A stretch of 19,623 nt of DNA from an uncultured Lachnospiraceae bacterium (GTDB lineage: Bacteria > Bacillota > Clostridia > Lachnospirales > Lachnospiraceae): contig CAJUQB010000085.1 in assembly GCA_910588285.1 (NCBI GenBank), positions 1-19,623 on the forward strand. The letters are read 5' to 3'. Below are positions 7,178 through 14,572 of the stretch, piece by piece. Position numbers and translations under genes: made by a program. The notes beneath the pieces are model-generated. The model saw nothing but the letters and a program-made list of their open reading frames with translations, was not told the origin of the DNA and ran no database searches. Position 1 is the first letter of the stretch. Each line of letters starts with the position of its first letter.

Positions 7178-7461
7178 AAGCTCTATCTGATGATACCAGA
7201 CGACAAATCCTAAAGCTGCTTGCGAATGGTGATATGACAGCGAAAGAAATTTCTGAGAACTTTACGATTTCAAAGCCTGCCATATCAAAGCACCTTGATA
7301 TTTTGAAAGAAGCAAGGTTAGTGACAAGCGAACGGACGGGGATGTCCGTTACTTATTCCCTTAATGCTTCTGTATTGCAAACAACTTTAGGCGCATTTTT
7401 GGAGTTTTTTGACACAAATAAAACGGCAGGAAAAGAGGGAAACGAGAATGAAACTATATAG
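7162..7461 (+). CDS. ArsR-family repressor, SdpR-like
   Basis: A 99-residue winged-helix protein. It opens FKALSDDTRRQILKLLANG, the ArsR hallmark; the recognition helix is in TISKPAISKHLDILKEARLV and the wing in TSERTGMSVTYSL. There are no metal-binding ELCVC-type cysteines, which separates it from metal sensors and fits the SdpR autorepressor subgroup (established in Bacillus subtilis, where SdpI and SdpR form a signalling pair). AAGGAGA lies upstream. Its end overlaps the SdpI-like gene by 14 bases, so both are made together. It likely represses this operon, with 4545-4560 the best operator candidate. Confidence 0.88.
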   Translation: MTTVFKALSDDTRRQILKLLANGDMTAKEISENFTISKPAISKHLDILKEARLVTSERTGMSVTYSLNASVLQTTLGAFLEFFDTNKTAGKEGNENETI

Positions 7462-8056
7462 AAGTCTGAATACGATATTCTTAATTATATTCATCATAGG
7501 GACAGTTCTGTGCTTTAAGTATCTTCCCAATGAAATCCCTTTGTTCATGCAAAGCCCTTCCCGTTGGGTTTTTATCGGGATTTGTTTTGCTCTTTTGTTT
7601 GCGTTAGCTATTGTAGCATTTTTTCCTCACAAAATCTCCAAAAGTGATAACAAAGTGAGAAATGATATTACTCTGACTGCGATTAACCTCTTGGGGCTTG
7701 GAATTTTTCTCTTCTATTTTGTCACGGTGGCTAAGTATTGTGGTTTGCAGATGAATTACATGAAAGGTATTGTGCTTATCGTGGGAGGCTTAATGGTGTT
7801 AGTCGGGAACTTGTTGCCACAAATGCCTTACCGCAGCCGCATTGGGTTCAAATTGCCTTGGATTCTAAAGGATAAACTATGCTGGCAAAAAACGCATCGC
7901 TTTGCCGGATACACAGCAATTCCTTTTGGGATTATTCAGTGTTTGCTTGTCTTGTTTGTGCAAAACAATAATCTTGTATTTTTGCTGGGAATTGGTCTTT
8001 GGATGATTGTAGTATGTATTTATTCATTACTTGTCTTTTCTACAAGTAATGAATAA
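7448..8056 (+). CDS. SdpI-family membrane protein
   Basis: A 202-residue protein with six hydrophobic segments. The SdpI signature spans residues 120-154: GNLLPQMPYRSRIGFKLPW followed by LCWQKTHRFAGY, matching the family pattern GN-LP-x-R-x-IGI-T-PW...W-KTHR-x-GG/Y. In B. subtilis SdpI gives immunity to the SdpC killing peptide and relieves SdpR repression. The N-terminal DUF1648-like part (NEIPLFMQSPSRW) lacks the HF and GE residues that the 68-residue neighbour keeps. Start ATG at 7448, eight bases after AGAGGG; an earlier TTG at 7409 has no ribosome site. No SdpC-like toxin gene is in the window, so this is an orphan immunity-type gene. Confidence 0.85.
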   Translation: MKLYRSLNTIFLIIFIIGTVLCFKYLPNEIPLFMQSPSRWVFIGICFALLFALAIVAFFPHKISKSDNKVRNDITLTAINLLGLGIFLFYFVTVAKYCGLQMNYMKGIVLIVGGLMVLVGNLLPQMPYRSRIGFKLPWILKDKLCWQKTHRFAGYTAIPFGIIQCLLVLFVQNNNLVFLLGIGLWMIVVCIYSLLVFSTSNE

Positions 8057-8058
8057 AT
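8018..8058. terminator. 17-bp perfect hairpin over the SdpI-like stop codon
   Basis: 8018-8034 and 8042-8058 are perfect 17-base reverse complements with a 7-base loop (CTTTTCT). The right arm contains the stop codon TAA 8054-8056. It probably ends or stabilises the operon transcript, though no T run follows. The AT-rich stem built partly from coding sequence is unusual. Confidence 0.55.
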
Positions 8059-8074
8059 CAAAATCTTCTTAGCC

Positions 8075-8341
8075 CTATTTGATTCCCATCCATGATGTGA
8101 AATCCTCTACAAATACCTGTCCCTCTTTGCCCTCAATCTGATGCACCGTGTAACGTCCGTATGAAATCTGGAACTTAGCGCCTTCCTCCGGCTGCTCCAC
8201 GATTCCCTCGCCGCCGGAAGCCTCCAGATTCTCGCCGGGAATTTCCTCCGGCTGGTACTCCTCCGGGATCTCTGTTTCAGGCTGCTGGGTTTCTTCGGTT
8301 TCAGTCCCGGTTTCCGAATCCTGCTCGCCCCGGCAAATAAA
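8075..8341 (-). pseudogene. Truncated 3' end of an acidic, Pro/Glu-rich protein
   Basis: The minus strand is open for 88 codons and ends at TAG (8075-8077). It begins with a Glu/Thr/Pro-rich linker (TETEETQQPETEIPEE and repeats of that kind) and ends with a compact domain that includes FQISYGRYTVHQIEG and a terminal FTSWMGIK. There is no start codon or ribosome site: an in-frame stop sits at 8342-8344, immediately before the end of the nucleotidyltransferase gene. It is clearly GC-richer than both neighbours. I read it as the surviving C-terminus of a mobile-element or surface protein cut by whatever brought in the 8345-10113 cassette. I cannot name the family. Confidence 0.5.
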
Positions 8342-8344
8342 CTA

Positions 8345-9103
8345 TTATTCTTTTATGTAAGCGTTTCTGATTTTCTCAATAACCTCAGCCTGAGACTGAT
8401 TACGAATTCCAAATTGCTTTACATCAATTTTGCTACTCCCGGCATCCTCCAGGAATTTTACAATATCCGTGTAGATCTCATCTGGCACAGGAATCCTGGT
8501 TTCTCCTGTTAAAAGAACGCTGAGTCTCAGAACATCATTCTTATGCTTACGAATATTTTTACTGTCTACCGCCTCTTTGTTCGCTTTACGCTCTAACAGA
8601 TCCAGATACGCACGAATCTTAAACGGAATTAAATATCCTGCATCCAAAACAGGTATACTGTCTAACACAATTTTGCCTCTCATAAGGAAACGATAGTATT
8701 CACCATCCATCAGTATCGCAGACAGACTGGATATCTCATCGTCCAGCGGAAGCGGTGTCAGCCGCGCCTCCGCCGGTAACTGAATCCGTTCACTTCGCCT
8801 TGAAAATAGTTCGATCATATACGGATAATTGCTGCCTGTCGGATGAGAGAAACGATAAAACTGTGGCTCTCCCGTACTCTTATTGCAGTGTTCATAGCCT
8901 GCCTCGCGTACATATTGCCAGAAATGTGTGCCAAATTCCGGTGTAAGACTTTCCAGAATCAGCACCATATCAATATCCCTTGTGGCGCGAAAATCAAAAT
9001 CATCTTGTGTCATTAAAAGGTCACAGGCCGTTCCGCCAATAATCACATATTGATCGCTGTAGTTTGCAAACCATTTCCGAAAACTTTCTATCCCTTGTAC
9101 CAT
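8345..9103 (-). CDS. Nucleotidyltransferase-fold protein, putative toxin of an AbiE-like pair
   Basis: A 252-residue protein whose N-terminus holds the nucleotidyltransferase signature: YVIIGGTACDLL (G23-G24) followed by RDIDMVL (D43-x-D45); the acid of MIELF may be the third metal ligand. The C-terminal part is helical and basic. AbiEii/AbiGii toxins share this fold and the GG...DxD arrangement. The start chosen is the ATG at 9103, six bases after a GGAG embedded in the last codons of the preceding gene; the longer ATG at 9115 has no comparable site. The gap from the upstream stop is only two bases, so the genes are coupled. Toxin function is inferred from the pairing; a housekeeping or tRNA-modifying nucleotidyltransferase is possible. 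Confidence 0.75.
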   Translation of the reverse strand: MVQGIESFRKWFANYSDQYVIIGGTACDLLMTQDDFDFRATRDIDMVLILESLTPEFGTHFWQYVREAGYEHCNKSTGEPQFYRFSHPTGSNYPYMIELFSRRSERIQLPAEARLTPLPLDDEISSLSAILMDGEYYRFLMRGKIVLDSIPVLDAGYLIPFKIRAYLDLLERKANKEAVDSKNIRKHKNDVLRLSVLLTGETRIPVPDEIYTDIVKFLEDAGSSKIDVKQFGIRNQSQAEVIEKIRNAYIKE

Positions 9104-9105
9104 TT

Positions 9106-10053
9106 TTATCTCCATTCTTTCTTTAATAGTTCTTCTATACACTGTTCTACTCGCTCATCGCTCTCATCCTTTAAGGATGTTGCAAGAGAGAAAACATCTA
9201 TTCTGCTGCTCTGACTGATCAGACGCGGATCATAACGCCACAGCTGCAGGGCACATTGCATCTCTGCATCAATCAGCTGATTACTCCTATCAGGAAAATC
9301 TCTCTCCGGACAGACGCAGCCCAATGTTTCCATTATGGGAGGGTTTAACATCGTCTCCTCTGCCAACGCTGTAAGTCCTGACAAAAACATATCCTCCTGT
9401 TTGTCAGTCTTAGAAATATAAATCGTCTTTTTTACCGGCGCTGCCAAAAACGGCTCCGCCTTCCTGAACAGCTCTTCTGATGTCAATTCCGAAACTAAAA
9501 GCTTTTGATTTCCAACCATCTTTTTCTGTAGAAGTCCAACCTCTGTCAGCTGACTGGCTGCACGAGAAATCGTCATAGCGGAAAACTGCAGTTGTTCTGC
9601 CATCCGACTCATCTGCATCGGCTTGCCTTTTCCCTGAAGAAACGCAAACAAAAGCATCTGCGAAGAAGGCTGCAGTCTATTCGGTATGGTCAGATTCTGC
9701 TCTCTATCACATTTCTCCCAAAGCAGCATTCCCATAAAAGGCAGGTAAATCTGTTTCCCTGCGACAACAAATGGAATCCTCGCATCAATAAAGGACTTCT
9801 TGCGTTGTCTTGTAATTTCGCTTAACTCAAATACGACCGGGCAGGAGATAATACCGCCCAATCGGCTAATATGCTTTTTGATTGCGTTTATCGTATCCAG
9901 TTCTCCCTTCGGCTTTACGATTAACACAGACATCTCATCTATTTTTGCCAGTTCAAAGCTGTATCTGTCAACCAGGTAATATGGAAGCTTATTTTCCTTA
10001 TCCCACTTCGACCGGATAACCTTTACGCCCAGTACTCTTTCCAGATATTCCAT
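9106..10053 (-). CDS. Winged-helix DNA-binding protein, putative antitoxin/autorepressor
   Basis: A 315-residue protein. Residues ~42-112 form an unrecognised alpha/beta domain (SVLIVKPKGELD ... PFVVAGKQIYLPFMG). A MarR-like winged helix spans ~130-187, with the recognition helix in QFSAMTISRAASQLTEVGLL. The C-terminal ~125 residues are helical. It is upstream of and coupled to the nucleotidyltransferase gene, the gene order of AbiE-type type IV systems, but the winged helix is central rather than N-terminal as in AbiEi, so it is at best a distant variant. Its promoter is overlapped by a perfect palindrome, which fits autorepression. The start follows an AGGACGGAT site with a long spacer. Confidence 0.75.
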   Translation of the reverse strand: MEYLERVLGVKVIRSKWDKENKLPYYLVDRYSFELAKIDEMSVLIVKPKGELDTINAIKKHISRLGGIISCPVVFELSEITRQRKKSFIDARIPFVVAGKQIYLPFMGMLLWEKCDREQNLTIPNRLQPSSQMLLFAFLQGKGKPMQMSRMAEQLQFSAMTISRAASQLTEVGLLQKKMVGNQKLLVSELTSEELFRKAEPFLAAPVKKTIYISKTDKQEDMFLSGLTALAEETMLNPPIMETLGCVCPERDFPDRSNQLIDAEMQCALQLWRYDPRLISQSSRIDVFSLATSLKDESDERVEQCIEELLKKEWR

Positions 10054-10084
10054 ACTTCATCCGTCCTTTTAACTTTTTTATGTC

Positions 10085-10113
10085 ATTATAACTTTCTCAA
10101 AGTTATAAGTCAA
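10085..10113 (-). promoter_or_regulatory. Sigma-A promoter of the winged-helix/nucleotidyltransferase pair
   Basis: On the minus strand: TTGACT (plus 10108-10113), exactly 17 bases, TATAAT (plus 10085-10090). This is a near-consensus, strong promoter. The predicted start is near 10078, giving a ~25-base leader before the ATG at 10053. Confidence 0.8.
10086..10108. promoter_or_regulatory. Operator palindrome filling the promoter spacer and -10 box
   Basis: TTATAACTTT (10086-10095), CTC, AAAGTTATAA (10099-10108): perfect 10-bp arms with a 3-base centre. It covers most of the -10 and all of the spacer of the minus-strand promoter, so a bound dimer would block RNA polymerase. The encoded winged-helix protein is the natural candidate binder. 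Confidence 0.7.
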
Positions 10114-10184
10114 TATTTTGGTTAGGACATAAATCAAATACGAACACATTTCCTATACCGGGAGAACTGAAAAATATTTACCTT

Positions 10185-10213
10185 TTGACGAACCGCAGGT
10201 TATAGTGTATAGT
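10185..10213 (+). promoter_or_regulatory. Sigma-A promoter of the TetR gene
   Basis: TTGACG (10185-10190), exactly 17 bases, TATAGT (10208-10213), with leader of about 24 bases to the ATG. A TATAGTGTATAGT direct repeat overlaps the -10. Confidence 0.7.
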
Positions 10214-10243
10214 AAATAAAAGAAATCCCCCAAGGAGGCCACC

Positions 10244-10840
10244 ATGGAAGAGACAAAGCTGACCCGCAAGGAACAGGCTGCCGAGACCAAGCAGCTGCTG
10301 TTTGACACAGCCTTAAAGCTGTTGGATGAAAAGGAATTTGACAAGATCACCATCCGGGATATCGTAGCAGCCGCCGGCGTGTCCATCGGCACCTTCTACA
10401 ACTATTACAATACCAAGCTGGATGTCTATTATGAGACCTACATCATTGCAGACGAATATTTTGAGACAGTAGTGAAAAAAGACCTGGCCGAATATACTGA
10501 GCCAGTGGAAAAGCTTTTACATTTCTTTGATGCCTACGCCAGGTACAGCAGCGAGGTCACCTCCCTGGACCTGACCCGGATCCTTTACAACTCAGCCAAC
10601 AAATGCTTTGACCGCAGCTCGGATACCGGCATGCACCCGCTCCTCACCTCCATCCTGGAAGAAGGAATGGAGCAGGGCGTATTCCGGACAGAAAAAACGG
10701 CTCTCTGGCTTGGGCAGTTCCTGATGATTTCCGTCCGGGGCCAGGTCTATCACTGGTGCACCAATGACGGCAGCTACAACCTGCGCCAGGCCGTAGCGGA
10801 GCATATCCGGATGCTGCTCCCCATTGTCCTGGCCGACTAA
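10244..10840 (+). CDS. TetR/AcrR-family transcriptional regulator
   Basis: A 198-residue protein. The N-terminal helix-turn-helix spans about residues 36-55 in ITIRDIVAAAGVSIGTFYNYYNTK, the standard TetR pattern (VSxGTFYxYFxxK). The C-terminal ~140 residues form the variable ligand-binding, dimerising part. AAGGAGG lies upstream of the ATG at 10244. Own promoter before and terminator after, so it is monocistronic; no efflux pump or other obvious target is adjacent, and the target and ligand are unknown. GC content is back to that of the chromosomal genes, in contrast to the island on its left. Confidence 0.92.
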   Translation: MEETKLTRKEQAAETKQLLFDTALKLLDEKEFDKITIRDIVAAAGVSIGTFYNYYNTKLDVYYETYIIADEYFETVVKKDLAEYTEPVEKLLHFFDAYARYSSEVTSLDLTRILYNSANKCFDRSSDTGMHPLLTSILEEGMEQGVFRTEKTALWLGQFLMISVRGQVYHWCTNDGSYNLRQAVAEHIRMLLPIVLAD

Positions 10841-10879
10841 TGTGTGCAGATGCCGGGAATGCATTTCAAATACGCGCTC

Positions 10880-10916
10880 AACCCGCCGGACAGCTGTGGC
10901 TGCCCCGGCGGGTTTT
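10880..10916 (+). terminator. Rho-independent terminator after the TetR gene
   Basis: AACCCGCCGG (10880-10889) and CCGGCGGGTT (10905-10914) form a 10-bp GC-rich stem followed by TTTT (10913-10916). It also sits just past the end of the convergent NifX-like gene (stop at 10923) and could serve both strands, although the T run favours plus. Confidence 0.85.
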
Positions 10917-10922
10917 CAAAAA

Positions 10923-11321
10923 TCAATGGCCGCAGCTATGGCTTCCGCAGCCATGGTTCCCGCAGGAATGCTCCCCGCCCTCATGACTGTGGTGGTCGCA
11001 GTGTACGTCCGGGTCAAAGGACAGCCTGCCCTCCAGCAATGCCTGTACCGCTGCGTCTGCCTCACCGGACACACCGCCGTACAGCCGGATTCCGGCCTCT
11101 GCCAGGGCCATCTGGGCGCCTCCGCCGATTCCGCCGCAAATCAGGGTATCTACCCCATGCTCCAGAAGAAAGCCTGCCAGGGCCCCATGGCCGCTTCCGT
11201 TGGTGTCTACCACCTGCTCCCCGGCAATGGCCCCGTCTGCGATCTCATAGACCTTGAACTGCTCCGTGTGTCCAAAATGCTGGAAAATCTGTCCATTCTC
11301 ATAGGTTACTGCTACTTTCAT
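10923..11321 (-). CDS. NifX/NifB-family (dinitrogenase FeMo-cofactor type) protein with His/Cys tail
   Basis: A 132-residue protein. Residues 1-~100 match the dinitrogenase iron-molybdenum cofactor fold (PF02579): MKVAVTYENGQIFQHFGHT at the start and VDTLICGGIGGGAQMALAEAGI in the middle. Residues 107-132 form a metal-binding-looking tail with eight His and four Cys. In non-nitrogen-fixing anaerobes such proteins are thought to handle Fe-S or metal clusters; the exact role here is unknown. AGGAGG lies six bases before the ATG. It begins 46 bases after carB on the same strand with no clear terminator between, so it may be co-transcribed with carAB. No nif genes are nearby. Confidence 0.88.
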   Translation of the reverse strand: MKVAVTYENGQIFQHFGHTEQFKVYEIADGAIAGEQVVDTNGSGHGALAGFLLEHGVDTLICGGIGGGAQMALAEAGIRLYGGVSGEADAAVQALLEGRLSFDPDVHCDHHSHEGGEHSCGNHGCGSHSCGH

Positions 11322-11367
11322 GTCATACCTCCTGTTTCTTACTTGTTTGTCCTTTCCTTTGATGGTA

Positions 11368-14300
11368 TCATATATTTTTCACGGTTGCAATATCCACCAG
11401 CGTCATTTCATCATTGGCGCTCTCCAGGCTGGTCACCAGCGCATTGGCAGTATCCATGGCCGTCAGACAGTGGACGCCGGTTTCAATGGCATTGCGGCGG
11501 ATCAAAAATCCGTCCCTGGACTTCTCCCGGCCCTGAGTGGGGGTGTCGATCACCAGATCGATCTTATGGCCCAGAATCAGATCCATCACATTGGGGGATT
11601 CCTGGGTAATCTTGTTGGTACGGCGTACCCTCACGCCCTGTTCCTTCAGATATTTTGCGGTGCTCCTGGTGGCATAGATGGTGTAGCCCAGAGCCTCGAA
11701 CCGCTTTGCCACCCGGGCCGCCTCCGGCTTGTCCGCATCCTTGACGGAAATAATCATCTGCTTATATTTCGGCAGCTGGATGCCTGCCCCAAGAAACGCC
11801 TTATACAGCGCTTCGTTGAAGGTCTTTGCAATCCCCAGGCATTCGCCGGTGGACTTCATCTCCGGCCCCAGGCTGATCTCCGCTCCCCGCAGCTTCTCAA
11901 AGGAGAATACCGGCATTTTTACCGCAATATAATCCGCCGCCGGAGCCAGGCCTACCGGACATCCCATCTCTTTCAGGGTATTGCCCAGGATTACCTTGGC
12001 AGCCAGATCAACAATGGGAATTCCTGTCACCTTGCTGATGTAGGGCACTGTGCGGGAGGAGCGGGGATTCACCTCAATCACATAGACCTCCTCCTCCATG
12101 GCAATAAACTGGATGTTGATCAGTCCCACCACATGGAGGGCCTGGGCCAGGCGCCTGGTGTACTCCACAATGGTATCCCGCACATGCTCACTGATGGTAA
12201 AGGCCGGATAGACGGAAATGCTGTCCCCGGAATGGACGCCTGTCCGCTCGATATGCTCCATAATGCCCGGAATCAGGATATCTGTGCCGTCGCATACCGC
12301 GTCTACCTCGATCTCCTTGCCCTCTAAGTACTTGTCCACCAGAATGGGATGATCCTGGGCAATGCGGTTGATGATCTCCATAAATTCCTCAATCTCCTGG
12401 TCGCTGTATGCGATCTGCATCCCCTGGCCCCCCAGCACATAGGAGGGGCGCACCAGCACCGGGTAGCCCAGGCGGTTGGCCACCTCCCTGGCCTCTGCCG
12501 TTGTATACACCGTTCCCCCTGCTGCCCTTGGGATTCTGGTCTCCTCCAGGATCCGGTCAAAGAGCTCCCGGTCCTCCGCCGCGTCCACGTCCTCTGCCCT
12601 GGTTCCCAGGATGGGCACACCCATCTCCATCAGGCTCTCCGTCAGCTTAATGGCCGTCTGGCCTCCAAACTGCACCACTGCCCCGTCCGGCTTCTCGATA
12701 TCCACGATATTCTGAACATCCTCTAGTGTCAAAGGCTCAAAATACAGCTTATCGGCAATATCAAAGTCCGTGGACACTGTCTCCGGGTTGTTGTTGACAA
12801 TGATGGTCTCATAGCCCTCCCGGGCAAAGGCCCAGGTGCAGTGGACAGAGCAGTAATCAAATTCAATGCCCTGGCCGATGCGGATGGGCCCTGAACCCAA
12901 TACCAGCACCTTTTTGCGGTCATGGGAGGATACTGCCTCATTTTCCCCGCCGTACACCGAATAGTAATAGGGCGTGGTGGCTTCAAATTCCGCCGCACAG
13001 GTATCCACCATCTTGAAGGCCCCTACAATCCCATTGTCATAGCGCAGCTGCCGGACAGCCTCCACAGTCTTCCCGGTGAGCCGCGCAATCACGGTATCCG
13101 GAAATTCCATCTGCTTGGCCTCCCGCAACAGCGCTGTCGTCAGGGCCTCGCTCCGAAGGCGCTTCTCCATTTCCACCAAAATGGCAATCTTATCAATAAA
13201 CCACAGGTCAATCCTGGTCACTTCATGGATGGTCTCATAGGATACCCCGCGGCGGACTGCCTCGGCGATCACCCAGAGCCTGCGGTCATCCACGATCTTC
13301 AGCCGGGCGATCATCTCCTCATAGGACAGGCCCATATATTCATCGGTGGCCAGGCTCTCCACATGCTGCTCCAGGGAACGGATGGCCTTCATCAGGGCTC
13401 CCTCAAAATTGCTGCAGATACTCATAACCTCTCCGGTGGCCTTCATCTGGGTGGTGAGGGTGCGCTTGGCCGTCAGAAACTTGTCAAAGGGCAGCCGCGG
13501 AATCTTCACCACACAGTAATCCAGCATGGGTTCAAAGCTGGCACAGGTCTTGCCCGTGATGGCATTTTTGATCTCGTCCAGGGTGTAGCCCACTGCGATC
13601 TTTGCCGCCACCTTGGCAATGGGGTAGCCGGTGGCCTTGCTGGCCAGAGCCGAGGAGCGGCTGACCCTGGGGTTCACCTCGATCACGCAATACTCAAAGC
13701 TTTCCGGATGGAGGGCATACTGGACATTGCAGCCCCCGGTGATCCCAAGCTCGCTGATGATGTTGAGGGCTGAGGTCCGAAGCATCTGGTATTCCTTGTC
13801 CCCCAGGGTCTGGGAGGGAGCCACCACAATGCTGTCCCCGGTGTGCACACCCACCGGGTCAATATTTTCCATGTTGCAGACCGTGATGCAGTTGCCCGCC
13901 GCATCCCGCATCACCTCGTACTCAATCTCCTTCCAGCCGGCAATGCACCGCTCCACCAGTACCTCTCCCACCCGGGAAAGCCGCAGTCCGTTGGTGAGGA
14001 TCTCCGTCAGCTCGGCCTCATCATGGGCAATGCCTCCGCCGCTGCCTCCCAGGGTATAGGCCGGACGCAGCACCACCGGATAGCCGATGGTATTGGTAAA
14101 AGCAATCCCGTCAGAGACATTGTGAACCACCTGGGAGGCCGCGCAAGGCTCCCCGATCTTCTCCATGGTATCCTTGAAGGCCTGCCTGTCCTCGGCCCGG
14201 AAAATCGTCTCCGCCGTCGTGCCGATCAGCTCCACGCCCTGGGCTTCCAAAAAGCCGCTTTCCGCAAGCTCCATCCCAAGGTTGAGCCCCGCCTGGCCTC

Positions 14301-14571
14301 CCAGGGTAGGCAGCACACTGTCCGGCCGCTCCTTTAAAATGATCTGCTCCAGTACCTTTGCAGTGAGCGGCTCGATGTACACCTTGTCCGCAATCTCCTT
14401 GTCCGTCATGATGGTAGCCGGGTTGGAATTCACCAGCACCACCTCCACGCCCTCCTCCTTCAGGGAGCGGCAGGCCTGGGTACCTGCATAGTCAAATTCC
14501 GCCGCCTGGCCGATCACAATGGGACCTGAGCCAATCACTAGCACCTTTTTGATCTTCGGATTCTTTGGCAT
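11368..14571 (-). CDS. carB: Carbamoyl phosphate synthase, large subunit
   Basis: A 1067-residue subunit that makes carbamoyl phosphate from bicarbonate, ATP and ammonia channelled from CarA, feeding pyrimidine and arginine synthesis. It shows the family's internal duplication: the first half opens KKVLVIGSGPIVIGQAAEFDY and the second half repeats KKVLVLGSGPIRIGQGIEFDY near residue 550. Each half has an ATP-grasp domain (for example RPAYTLGGSGGG and RPSYVLGGQGM). The C-terminal ~130 residues are the MGS-like allosteric domain. Length matches the ~1070-residue norm, intact. The start ATG follows GGGAGGAG and lies one base after the carA stop, so the pair is coupled. Confidence 0.98.
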   Translation of the reverse strand: MPKNPKIKKVLVIGSGPIVIGQAAEFDYAGTQACRSLKEEGVEVVLVNSNPATIMTDKEIADKVYIEPLTAKVLEQIILKERPDSVLPTLGGQAGLNLGMELAESGFLEAQGVELIGTTAETIFRAEDRQAFKDTMEKIGEPCAASQVVHNVSDGIAFTNTIGYPVVLRPAYTLGGSGGGIAHDEAELTEILTNGLRLSRVGEVLVERCIAGWKEIEYEVMRDAAGNCITVCNMENIDPVGVHTGDSIVVAPSQTLGDKEYQMLRTSALNIISELGITGGCNVQYALHPESFEYCVIEVNPRVSRSSALASKATGYPIAKVAAKIAVGYTLDEIKNAITGKTCASFEPMLDYCVVKIPRLPFDKFLTAKRTLTTQMKATGEVMSICSNFEGALMKAIRSLEQHVESLATDEYMGLSYEEMIARLKIVDDRRLWVIAEAVRRGVSYETIHEVTRIDLWFIDKIAILVEMEKRLRSEALTTALLREAKQMEFPDTVIARLTGKTVEAVRQLRYDNGIVGAFKMVDTCAAEFEATTPYYYSVYGGENEAVSSHDRKKVLVLGSGPIRIGQGIEFDYCSVHCTWAFAREGYETIIVNNNPETVSTDFDIADKLYFEPLTLEDVQNIVDIEKPDGAVVQFGGQTAIKLTESLMEMGVPILGTRAEDVDAAEDRELFDRILEETRIPRAAGGTVYTTAEAREVANRLGYPVLVRPSYVLGGQGMQIAYSDQEIEEFMEIINRIAQDHPILVDKYLEGKEIEVDAVCDGTDILIPGIMEHIERTGVHSGDSISVYPAFTISEHVRDTIVEYTRRLAQALHVVGLINIQFIAMEEEVYVIEVNPRSSRTVPYISKVTGIPIVDLAAKVILGNTLKEMGCPVGLAPAADYIAVKMPVFSFEKLRGAEISLGPEMKSTGECLGIAKTFNEALYKAFLGAGIQLPKYKQMIISVKDADKPEAARVAKRFEALGYTIYATRSTAKYLKEQGVRVRRTNKITQESPNVMDLILGHKIDLVIDTPTQGREKSRDGFLIRRNAIETGVHCLTAMDTANALVTSLESANDEMTLVDIATVKNI

Positions 14572-14572
14572 A

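Noticed and set aside
11320..14059. Several plus-strand frames (up to 335 codons) across carB
   Set aside because: GC-rich shadows of a fully intact carB; translations are repetitive in Gly/His/Leu/Pro and match nothing.
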